From: Actinomycetota bacterium | GTDB taxonomy: Bacteria; Actinomycetota; Acidimicrobiia; Acidimicrobiales; SZUA-35 | Direction of reading: 5' to 3' | Assembly: GCA_027730885.1 (NCBI GenBank) | Contig: JAQCHM010000041.1 | Span: 1-13,998 of the forward strand | DNA: 13,998 nt | In this document: piece after piece, positions 1 to 6,458 of the stretch | How the letters are laid out: the number at the start of each line of letters is the position of its first letter | How positions within the stretch are numbered: the stretch's first letter is position 1 | Program-made: the position numbers and the translations under genes | Notes under the pieces: generated by a model | What the model was told of the DNA's origin: nothing | The model's database searches: none | The model's input: the letters and a program-made list of their open reading frames with translations, nothing else

Positions 1-30
1 GGGCTGGCCCTCTTGCAGAACTGGGCTTAG

Positions 31-66
31 GGGCGAACACCGGACGGAGGGACCCGGCGCTCGCCC
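31..66 (-). terminator. Strong RNA hairpin after the MoaD-like gene, probable operon terminator
   Basis: Read on the minus strand, a 13-base arm (GGGCGAGCGCCGG), a 10-base loop and a second 13-base arm (CCGGTGTTCGCCC) form a continuous 13-bp stem that includes two G-U wobbles. On the plus strand the same two positions become A-C mismatches, so the stem is complete only in RNA made in the direction of the upstream genes. It begins 8 bases after the stop codon of the MoaD-like gene. There is no U-tract after it, so it is either a GC-rich intrinsic terminator of the actinobacterial kind or a 3' end-stabilising stem. I see nothing else in bases 1-74. Confidence 0.55.
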
Positions 67-74
67 GATCTGCG

Positions 75-323
75 TCAGCCGCCTTTGAGGGTCTCGATGA
101 AGTGCACCTCGGCGCCGTCGGGCAGCGACTCGAACATGGCGTCGGCGACGATCTCGCCATCGATGGCGACCGATGTGCCGTCGCTCAACCGAACACCGAG
201 GCCGGGATACATCCCGTCGAGAGCAGCGACGAGTCGCCGAACCGACGGGGCGTCGACCTCGAGGTCGGCCACCCCGCCGGTGAGACGGCGGAGCTCGGCG
301 GAGAAATGCACCTTGACCGGCAT
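75..323 (-). CDS. MoaD/ThiS-family small sulfur-carrier-like protein
   Basis: An 82-residue ubiquitin-fold protein. It starts MPVKVHFSAELRRLTGG and ends ETLKGG. The C-terminal Gly-Gly is the hallmark of MoaD and ThiS, where it is adenylated and converted to a thiocarboxylate that donates sulfur to molybdopterin or thiazole. It starts 24 bases after the stop of the molybdenum hydroxylase large subunit, so it is very likely cotranscribed with it. This suggests a role in making or sulfurating the molybdenum cofactor of that enzyme. It could instead be the housekeeping MoaD placed here, or a carrier for another thiolation reaction. No MoaE, MoeB or ThiF partner lies in the window. No strong ribosome-binding site is visible before the ATG. 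The family assignment is firm; the partner is inference. Confidence 0.85.
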   Translation of the reverse strand: MPVKVHFSAELRRLTGGVADLEVDAPSVRRLVAALDGMYPGLGVRLSDGTSVAIDGEIVADAMFESLPDGAEVHFIETLKGG

Positions 324-347
324 GCCGGAGCCAATCAGGCTGACCGA

Positions 348-2591
348 CTAGCCCTCGAGGAGGGCGTCAAGGATGCGGATCGGGGACAACGGCAGATGGC
401 AGATGCGCTTGCCGGTGGCGCTGTCGACCGCGTTGGCCACTGCAGCCAACGGTGGCACGATGCCCACCTCGCCGACCCCGCGCACCCCATAGGGGTGTCC
501 CGGATTCGGAACCTCGACGATGACCGTGTCGATCATCGGGAGGTCAGAAGCAACCGGCATCCGGTAGTCGAGGAAGCCTGCGTTCTCCATGACGCCATCG
601 GCGTTGTGGACGTATTCCTCGTTGAGCGCCCAGCCGATGCCCTGGGCGACGCCGCCCTGGAACTGACCCTCGACGTAGCTCGGGTGGATGGCCCGCCCTG
701 CGTCCTGGGCGGTGGTGTAGCGCACGATGGTGACCACGCCGGTTTCGGGATCGACCTCGAGGTCGCACATCTGGGTGGAGAAACCCGCTCCGACGCCTCG
801 AGCATTGAGCGAGGCACTGGCCGCGATCGGGCCGCCGGTGCGGGCCCAACCCTTGGCGATGTCGGCCAACGACAGCGGCGGCTGGGAACCGTCGACCATC
901 TGGGCCTGACCGTCGACCCATTCGACCTGATCAGCCGCAACATCCCATTGCTTTGCCGCCCGGCCCCGCAGGTCCTCGATGATCATCCGACACGCGTTCA
1001 CGACGGCGCCACCTGTAGCCAGCGTGGTCCGGCTGCCGCCGGTCACGTCGTTGAATCCGACGGTGGCGGTGTCGGCGACATTGGGGCTGATCCGAGCCAC
1101 GTCGACACCCAGCTCCTCGGCGGCCATGAGCGCCATCGATGCCCGACTGCCGCCGATGTCCGGCGAACCGGTGAGCACGTTCACCGTGCCGTCCTCGTTC
1201 ACGTTCACCGTGGCCGAGGAGTTCATGCCGGCGTTGAACCAGAAGCCGACGGCGATGCCGCGCCCCTGGTTCGGCCCAAGCGGCTCCTGGTAGTTGGGGT
1301 GATTCTTGATCGCCTCGAGGGTCTCCTTGTAGCCGATCCGGGGGAACTTGGGCCCGTAGGTGGCGGTGTCGCCCTCTTCGACGACGTTGGCCAAGCGGAA
1401 TTCGATCGGATCCATGCCGATGGATTTCGCGATCTCGTCCATGACGCTCTCGACCGCGAATCCCGAGATCGGCGCGCCCGGCGCCCGGTAGGCCGCGACG
1501 CGGGGCTTGTTGACCACGACGTCGAAGCCTTCGATGGTGAAGTTCTCGACCTTGTACGGTGCCAGGCAACACATGGCAGCCGCTCCGACCGGTGATCCGG
1601 CATAGGCGCCCGCTTCGAACCACAGATGCACGTCGGCCGCGGTGATCTTGCCATCCTTGGTCGCGCCGATCTTGGCGGTCATACGACTACCCGAGGTCGG
1701 GCCGGTTGCGCGGAACACCTCGTCACGGCTCATGACGATCTTGACCGGTCGACCGGCCTTCTGTGACAGCTTGATGGCCAAGGGCTCGAGGTAGATGACG
1801 GTCTTGCCGCCGAAGCCGCCACCGATCTCGGCCGGGATCACCCGGATACGGCCCGAGTCCCAACCGAGGACCTGTGCGCTGTAGGTTCGCATGGCGAAAT
1901 GGCCCTGCGACGAGCACCACACCGTCGAACGGCCATCGGGGGTGGTGTCGGCCACCGCGGCGTGCGGCTCGATGTAGCCCTGATGGACCGGCTTGGTGGT
2001 GAACTCGTGCTCGACGACGACATCGGCTTCAGCGAAGCCCTTGTCCAGATCGCCACCCTGGTAGATGACCCTGCTGGCCACGTTGGACGGCTCGGTCGCA
2101 GCCGGCTCGGAACCCTTGGTGAGCATGCCGTCGTGCAATACCGGAGCTCCGGCTGCCATCGCCTGGTCGACGGTCAGAACGTGGGGCAACACCTCGTAGG
2201 TGACCTTGATCGCGTCGAGCGCGGCCCGGGCCTGGGCGCGGGAGGTGGCCGCAACCGCGGCGACGACATGACCCTCGTACAACACCTTGTCGCGTGCGAT
2301 GGTGTTGCTGGCCATGTCCTTCTCCTTACCCATCGCCGGCGGGAAGTCGTCGCCGGTGATGACCGACTTCACTCCCGCCATGGCCTCGGCCTCGCTGGTG
2401 TCGATCGAGAGGATCTTCGCGTGGGCGTGCGGCGAGCGCAGCACAGCCCCGTGGAGCATTCCGGGCAGGTAGAGGTCGGCACCGAACTTCGCCCGGCCCG
2501 TAACCTTTTCGAATCCGTCCGGCCTGATCGGGCGGGTGCCGACCCATTTGTAGCCAGGATTGGTGGTTGCTGGATCTTCGGCGATGGTCAT
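348..2591 (-). CDS. Molybdenum hydroxylase large subunit (xanthine dehydrogenase family, molybdopterin-binding, CoxL-like)
   Basis: A 747-residue catalytic subunit that binds molybdopterin cytosine dinucleotide and hydroxylates or oxidises a substrate using water. The N-terminal aldehyde oxidase a/b-hammerhead domain covers roughly residues 20-135. The molybdopterin part has a Gln in SSQGHF (Q229), the GGGFGGK loop (257-263), and near the C-terminus GVRGVGEVG, whose E708 is the expected catalytic base. The active-site loop reads AYRAPGAP (367-374). Form I CO dehydrogenase has AYxCSFR and form II has AYRGAGR, so this is probably not a CO dehydrogenase. Aldehydes, purines, N-heterocycles and aryl-CoA esters are all possible substrates. 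The ATG overlaps the stop of the 2Fe-2S gene by four bases, and GGAAAGG lies 7 bases before it. It is the third gene of an M-S-L operon. No xdhC- or coxDEF-type maturation gene is in the window. Confidence 0.93.
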   Translation of the reverse strand: MTIAEDPATTNPGYKWVGTRPIRPDGFEKVTGRAKFGADLYLPGMLHGAVLRSPHAHAKILSIDTSEAEAMAGVKSVITGDDFPPAMGKEKDMASNTIARDKVLYEGHVVAAVAATSRAQARAALDAIKVTYEVLPHVLTVDQAMAAGAPVLHDGMLTKGSEPAATEPSNVASRVIYQGGDLDKGFAEADVVVEHEFTTKPVHQGYIEPHAAVADTTPDGRSTVWCSSQGHFAMRTYSAQVLGWDSGRIRVIPAEIGGGFGGKTVIYLEPLAIKLSQKAGRPVKIVMSRDEVFRATGPTSGSRMTAKIGATKDGKITAADVHLWFEAGAYAGSPVGAAAMCCLAPYKVENFTIEGFDVVVNKPRVAAYRAPGAPISGFAVESVMDEIAKSIGMDPIEFRLANVVEEGDTATYGPKFPRIGYKETLEAIKNHPNYQEPLGPNQGRGIAVGFWFNAGMNSSATVNVNEDGTVNVLTGSPDIGGSRASMALMAAEELGVDVARISPNVADTATVGFNDVTGGSRTTLATGGAVVNACRMIIEDLRGRAAKQWDVAADQVEWVDGQAQMVDGSQPPLSLADIAKGWARTGGPIAASASLNARGVGAGFSTQMCDLEVDPETGVVTIVRYTTAQDAGRAIHPSYVEGQFQGGVAQGIGWALNEEYVHNADGVMENAGFLDYRMPVASDLPMIDTVIVEVPNPGHPYGVRGVGEVGIVPPLAAVANAVDSATGKRICHLPLSPIRILDALLEG

Positions 2592-3082
2592 GCCTGGACC
2601 TTTCCATTCTCTCGGAGCTGGACCGCTGCTTCCTTCACAGCGCGGACGATCTTGTCATAGCCGGTACAACGGCAGAGGTTACCGGCGAGTGCGTAGCGGA
2701 TCTCGGTGTCGTCGGGGTTCGGGTTCCGATCGAGCAGCACCTTCGAGGCGACGAGGAACCCGGGGGTGCACACACCGCACTGCAACGCGGCGCCCTCGAG
2801 GAAACACTGCTGCAGAGGGTGAAGGTGATCGCCGTCGGCGAGCCCCTCGACGGTGACGATGGTCGAGCACTGGGCCTCGGGCGCGAAGACCAAGCAGGAC
2901 GCCGTCAGGTCCCCGTTCATGATGATCGAGCAGGCGCCGCAGTCGCCGGTGCCGCACCCTTCCTTCGCTCCGGTCAAGCCGACTTCGTCGCGCAGCGCGT
3001 TGAGCAACGATTCGCCATCCTCGGTGAGGAAGTCGGTCTCGTCGCCGTTGATGATGCAGGTGACATGGGTTTTCGTTGACAT
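2588..3082 (-). CDS. Molybdenum hydroxylase small subunit, two [2Fe-2S] clusters (CoxS-like)
   Basis: A 164-residue iron-sulfur subunit that passes electrons from the molybdenum site to the FAD subunit. The N-terminal plant-type ferredoxin domain carries C43, C48, C51 and C63 (GCGTGDCGAC and a later Cys). The C-terminal helical domain carries C102 and C105 (CGVC) and C137 and C139 (CRC in GNLCRCTGY) for the second cluster. All eight ligands are present and the length is normal for the family. GGAG lies about 10 bases before the ATG. The gene starts 35 bases after the FAD-subunit stop and its own stop overlaps the large-subunit start (ATGA), so the two products are probably made by coupled translation. 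There is no Tat signal, as expected for a subunit that folds in the cytoplasm. Confidence 0.95.
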   Translation of the reverse strand: MSTKTHVTCIINGDETDFLTEDGESLLNALRDEVGLTGAKEGCGTGDCGACSIIMNGDLTASCLVFAPEAQCSTIVTVEGLADGDHLHPLQQCFLEGAALQCGVCTPGFLVASKVLLDRNPNPDDTEIRYALAGNLCRCTGYDKIVRAVKEAAVQLRENGKVQA

Positions 3083-3117
3083 GGTTGAGAAACTCCGATG
3101 AGGTAGGTGCGTCGTGC

Positions 3118-3990
3118 TCAGGCAGCCGAGGCCCGAGCGATGGCGGCGAGGATGGAGCGGCGGGCGAGGACCCCGGCGACGTGTCGCCGATACTTGATCG
3201 TGCCTCGCTTGTCGTCGATGGGATTACAGGCTGCGCTGGCCGCGGCGGCCACCGCAGCGAGGACGTCGTCCGACGGTGCGCCGTTGGTGAGCGCCGCGCC
3301 GAGCAACGCAGCCTCGGCATCGGGAACCCGCACGACCGTGGGAGCGACCGCCCCGAGGGCCAGCGTCGCCGAGGAGATGGTTCCTGCACCGTCGAGATCG
3401 ACCCTGGCCCCGGCACCGACGACGGCGATGTCCATCTCGGTCCGCGGCGTGAGACGGAAGTAGGCGTCACCGCTGTTGGTCGTCGGGCGATCGATCTCGA
3501 ACTCGATGATGAACTCGCCAGGAGCGAGCGAGGTGCGACCAGGGCCTGTCGGGACATCTTGCACCGCGATGGTGCGAGTCCCCGCGCCGGACGCGATGAC
3601 CGCACGCGCCCGGTTGGCGAACAACGCCGGCACCGAGTCGGCGGCAGGAGAGCTGTTGCACAGGTTCCCGCCCAGGCTCGACCGGCTCTGTACCTGATCG
3701 GAGCCGATGAGTCCGGAGGCCTCAGCGAGGCCGGGGAACGATGCCACGAACGCCGGGTTCGAGGTGAGTCTGACGGTGGGAGCGGCGGCGCCGATGACCC
3801 ACATCGAACCGGTGTCGGTCACCGAGATCAGGCGTTCGATGCCCTTGAGATCGATGAGCCCGTCGGGTGCGGGTCGTCCGGAGCGCATCTGCGGCACCAC
3901 ATCGGTGGCACCAGCGAACACTCGGCGGTTGGGGCCGGACGAGAGCAGTTCGACCGCTTCCTCGATGGTCGATGGGCTGAAATACTTCAC
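3118..3990 (-). CDS. Molybdenum hydroxylase medium subunit, FAD-binding (CoxM-like)
   Basis: A 290-residue flavoprotein subunit that takes electrons from the 2Fe-2S subunit and passes them to an outside acceptor. The FAD-binding PCMH-type domain has AGATD at residues 26-30 (usually AGGTD; one Gly is replaced by Ala) and SLGGN at 105-109 (usually TIGGN). The C-terminal part ends in the YRRHVAGVLARR signature of the CO dehydrogenase flavoprotein C-terminal domain. I chose the GTG at 3990: it gives the typical start MKYFSPSTIEEA and has AGGGGGAT about 6 bases upstream. A GTG at 4017 would add nine residues, but it lacks a ribosome-binding site and lies at or upstream of the likely transcription start. 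It is the first gene of the operon and sets the M-S-L order seen in cox-type clusters. Confidence 0.93.
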   Translation of the reverse strand: MKYFSPSTIEEAVELLSSGPNRRVFAGATDVVPQMRSGRPAPDGLIDLKGIERLISVTDTGSMWVIGAAAPTVRLTSNPAFVASFPGLAEASGLIGSDQVQSRSSLGGNLCNSSPAADSVPALFANRARAVIASGAGTRTIAVQDVPTGPGRTSLAPGEFIIEFEIDRPTTNSGDAYFRLTPRTEMDIAVVGAGARVDLDGAGTISSATLALGAVAPTVVRVPDAEAALLGAALTNGAPSDDVLAAVAAAASAACNPIDDKRGTIKYRRHVAGVLARRSILAAIARASAA

Positions 3991-4021
3991 GGGCAATCCC
4001 CCTGGGTTGAAGGTCACCGAG

Positions 4022-4051
4022 AACCTACTGGCGACGACCCCTCGCTGTCAC
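4022..4051 (-). promoter_or_regulatory. Candidate sigma-70-type promoter for the molybdenum hydroxylase operon
   Basis: On the minus strand, GTGACA (4051-4046, five of six matches to TTGACA) is followed by an 18-base spacer and TAGGTT (4027-4022, a weaker -10 that keeps T-A-N-N-N-T). Transcription would start near 4015, leaving a leader of about 25 bases that contains the ribosome-binding site before the GTG at 3990. I see no clear operator. Confidence 0.4.
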
Positions 4052-4054
4052 GCC

Positions 4055-4081
4055 CGTCGGCCAGTGCCGTCACACCCGACG
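4055..4081 (-). terminator. Weak hairpin over the stop codon of the phosphatase gene
   Basis: On the minus strand, CGTCGG (4081-4076) can pair with CCGACG (4060-4055), and an inner GTG can pair with CAC, leaving a three-base bulge. The loop holds the TGA stop at 4072-4070. There is no U-tract. It sits just upstream of the candidate hydroxylase promoter, so it might separate the two transcription units, but the evidence is thin. Confidence 0.22.
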
Positions 4082-5149
4082 AAGCACGAGCACCGCAACG
4101 TCGTCGTCGATGGGCCCGCCGGCGAAGTCTCGGGCGGCCTCGACCAGCACCTTGGTGAGCACGTCGGGCGCCGCCGTCGGATCACGACGGATCATACCGG
4201 CGACCCCGTCCTCGCCGAACAGCGCATCACCGCGACGGGCCTCGGACAGGCCGTCGGTGTACAGCACCGCGACGTCGTCGACATCCCAGGAGATCTCCCG
4301 GGAATGATACGGAGCGGTGGGGTCGAGCATGAGCAACGGACCGGTGGCACCGAGGGGACGGACCTCCCTGCCATGCCAGACGAACGCCGCCGGGTGACCG
4401 GCAGAGGCGTAGCGGAGGGTCTCGGCCTCGTTGTCGAAGACCAGAACGACCAATGACAGGAACTCGTCCCCTCGCTCGATCACCGACATCTGCGCGTTCA
4501 GGTTCTCGAGGGCCTGGCCGGGATCTCGATACTGCAGGAGGAAGGCGCGCAACAGGTACTTCGCCTGGAGCGCGGTGATGGACGGTTCGATGCCGTGGCC
4601 GGTGACGTCGCCGATGACCGCGGCGACGCGATCACCATCGATCCGGAAGACGTCGTAGAAGTCGCCGGCCAAGGCACCCGAACCCGGCTGATAGGCCCGC
4701 CCGATCTCCAGGCCGGGGAAGGCAGGCAGCTCGGAGGGGGCGAGGCGGGCGGGCCACTGCAAGGGCGCCAATTCTTCCTGCGTCAGCACCTCGCGAGCGC
4801 GCTGGTCGAGCTCACTGCGACTCGCGGCGATGCGGGCGACCTCGGCCAGGTTCCGGCGTCGGACGATGGTGAGGAGCGACGGCACAGCCAAGACGCCCGA
4901 CACCAGGCGCAACAATGGCGGAACGTCGAGCAGCCAGACCAGGACCAGCACCGTGCCCGAACCGAGCGCGCCGACAGCAGACTGGAAGTCCCTGCGGTAT
5001 TCGGCCCACGCCAGGCGCCACAGATCCGGGTCGGCGATCTCGGCCGTGAGCCGGCCGGCTACTCGCCGCCGCCCAACGGTGGCCCGAGCCCAGACGACCG
5101 CAGCGACCGCACAGACCACCGCCGCAACCGCGGGGACCAGCCGTTCCAT
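4070..5149 (-). CDS. Membrane-anchored PP2C/SpoIIE-type serine/threonine phosphatase
   Basis: A 359-residue protein. Residues 4-22 form a hydrophobic anchor (AVAAVVCAVAAVV). A second hydrophobic stretch covers about 61-97 and could be one long or two short membrane helices. The linker at about 100-125 looks helical, and the phosphatase domain runs from about 147 to the end. Metal-binding motifs are all present: AGDFYD (162-167), GDVTGHG (180-186), ASAGHP (248-253), YTDG (297-300) and DDDVAVLVL (348-356). The catalytic core therefore looks active. Relatives dephosphorylate anti-anti-sigma factors or other phosphoproteins. No PAS, GAF or HAMP sensor domain is visible, and no anti-sigma kinase or STAS protein is nearby, so the target is unknown. 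It starts 10 bases after the der stop and probably shares der's transcript. Its ribosome-binding site is weak. Confidence 0.88.
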   Translation of the reverse strand: MERLVPAVAAVVCAVAAVVWARATVGRRRVAGRLTAEIADPDLWRLAWAEYRRDFQSAVGALGSGTVLVLVWLLDVPPLLRLVSGVLAVPSLLTIVRRRNLAEVARIAASRSELDQRAREVLTQEELAPLQWPARLAPSELPAFPGLEIGRAYQPGSGALAGDFYDVFRIDGDRVAAVIGDVTGHGIEPSITALQAKYLLRAFLLQYRDPGQALENLNAQMSVIERGDEFLSLVVLVFDNEAETLRYASAGHPAAFVWHGREVRPLGATGPLLMLDPTAPYHSREISWDVDDVAVLYTDGLSEARRGDALFGEDGVAGMIRRDPTAAPDVLTKVLVEAARDFAGGPIDDDVAVLVLRRV

Positions 5150-5159
5150 GGGGGCGAGC

Positions 5160-6458
5160 CTACTCGTTCCGTTTCCTCACCCGGAGCTTTATGGGCGTCG
5201 GCCCGAAGTCAAACGCCTCGCGGAGGCTCCGCTCGATGTAACGCAGATAGTGACCCGGCAGGTCACGGTTTGCGAACAAGGTGAAGGTCGGGGGATCGAC
5301 CGCGCCTTGCGTTGCGTAGAGAATACGCCCACCCGCCGGCGCCGGTTGCATCTGTTGCGCCAGCCGCACGACGTCGTTCACCTTCCGGGTCGGCACCCGG
5401 TGTGAGTACGCGTCGATGGCGATGTTCATCGACGGCAGCAGTTTCTCGACCCCGCGCCCGGTCAGGGCCGACACACGATGCACGGCGACCTCGGGCAGGA
5501 AGCTGAGCTTGCGAGCGATCTGGTCGGCGAGGTCCAGGCGCCCCTCGGTGTCGAGAAGATCCCACTTGTTGAGCACGATGACGATGGGGCAACCGGCGGC
5601 GTCCACCCGTTCGGCCAGGCGCTGGTCCTGCTGGGTGACGCCCTCGCTGGCGTCCACGACGAGCAAGGCGATGTCGGCCGTGTCGACGGCCTTGAGTGCC
5701 CGCACCACCGAGTAGTACTCGGTGTCCTCATCGATTCGGCTACGACGGCGCATGCCCGCGGTGTCCAGGAAACGCACAGGTCCGGCGGACGTCTCGACCA
5801 CCGTGTCGACGGTGTCACGTGTCGTGCCCGGCATGTCGTGGACCACCGATCGGTCCTCGCCGATCAGTCGATTGAATAGCGTCGACTTGCCGACGTTGGG
5901 ACGCCCGACGAGTGCGACTCCGAAGACTCGGCGGTCGTCTGCTTCCTCGTCGGGATCACCGACATCCGAGGGCAGAGCAGAGACCAGGTCGTCGAGCAGG
6001 TCGCCGACACCTCGGCCGTGCAGCGCGCTCACCGGATGCGGCGTTCCCAGGCCGAGCGCGACGAGTTCCCACACCTGATCGACGTGAACGGCGTCGTCGA
6101 CCTTGTTGGCGACCACCATCACCGGAATGTCCACCGATCGAATCCGGCGGACGATGTGCTCGTCCTCCTCGGTGATGCCAACAGAGGCGTCGATGACGAG
6201 CATCAACACGTCTGCGGTGTCGATCGCAGCCTCGGACTGGCGGGACACCTTTCGTTCGATCTCGGTTCCACCAGTGAGCCAGCCCCCGGTGTCGACGAGT
6301 ATGAACTCCTTGCCCTGCCACTCGGCATCGACCGCCTTGCGGTCTCGGGTCACACCGGGCTTCTCCTCGACGATGGCTTCACGGCGTCCGATGATTCGGT
6401 TGAGCAACGTCGACTTGCCAACGTTGGGTCGGCCGACGATGGCCACGGTCGGCTTCAT
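5160..6458 (-). CDS. der: Ribosome assembly GTPase Der (EngA)
   Basis: A 432-residue GTPase with two tandem G domains and a C-terminal KH-like domain, needed for maturation of the 50S ribosomal subunit. G domain 1 has GRPNVGKS (9-16), DTGG (56-59) and NKVD (118-121). G domain 2 has GRPNVGKS (185-192), DTAG (232-235) and NKWD (297-300). The KH-like part (about 350-432) includes YATQGAVDPPTF and the basic tail KLRVRKRNE. The ATG at 6458 is preceded by GGAGA with close spacing, and its ATGA overlaps the stop of the DUF512 gene. The reading frame stays open far upstream to about 8906, but that stretch is antisense to ispH and out of frame with the DUF512 gene. The length is normal and all key motifs are intact. 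Confidence 0.97.
   Translation of the reverse strand: MKPTVAIVGRPNVGKSTLLNRIIGRREAIVEEKPGVTRDRKAVDAEWQGKEFILVDTGGWLTGGTEIERKVSRQSEAAIDTADVLMLVIDASVGITEEDEHIVRRIRSVDIPVMVVANKVDDAVHVDQVWELVALGLGTPHPVSALHGRGVGDLLDDLVSALPSDVGDPDEEADDRRVFGVALVGRPNVGKSTLFNRLIGEDRSVVHDMPGTTRDTVDTVVETSAGPVRFLDTAGMRRRSRIDEDTEYYSVVRALKAVDTADIALLVVDASEGVTQQDQRLAERVDAAGCPIVIVLNKWDLLDTEGRLDLADQIARKLSFLPEVAVHRVSALTGRGVEKLLPSMNIAIDAYSHRVPTRKVNDVVRLAQQMQPAPAGGRILYATQGAVDPPTFTLFANRDLPGHYLRYIERSLREAFDFGPTPIKLRVRKRNE

Noticed and set aside
1..74. A possible tRNA or small gene at the left edge
   Set aside because: The strong stem at 31-66 is a single hairpin without cloverleaf arms or T-loop sequence, and no open frame with a start fits; a terminator explains it better.
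102..1595. A 497-codon open frame on the plus strand
   Set aside because: It lies fully antisense to the hydroxylase large subunit, has the Asp/Arg/Gly/His-rich composition of a high-GC shadow frame and shows no domain.
348..3990. Form I (aerobic) carbon monoxide dehydrogenase coxMSL
   Set aside because: The AYxCSFR loop with its Cys that binds copper is missing; the loop here is AYRAPGAP. Gene order alone is not enough.
3076..4158. A 360-codon open frame on the plus strand
   Set aside because: Antisense to the FAD subunit and the end of the phosphatase gene; low-complexity Arg/Gly/Asp composition and no recognisable motif.
4070..5149. Phosphatase as part of the hydroxylase operon
   Set aside because: A candidate promoter (4022-4051) and a hairpin lie between them, and the phosphatase is much closer to der (10 bases).
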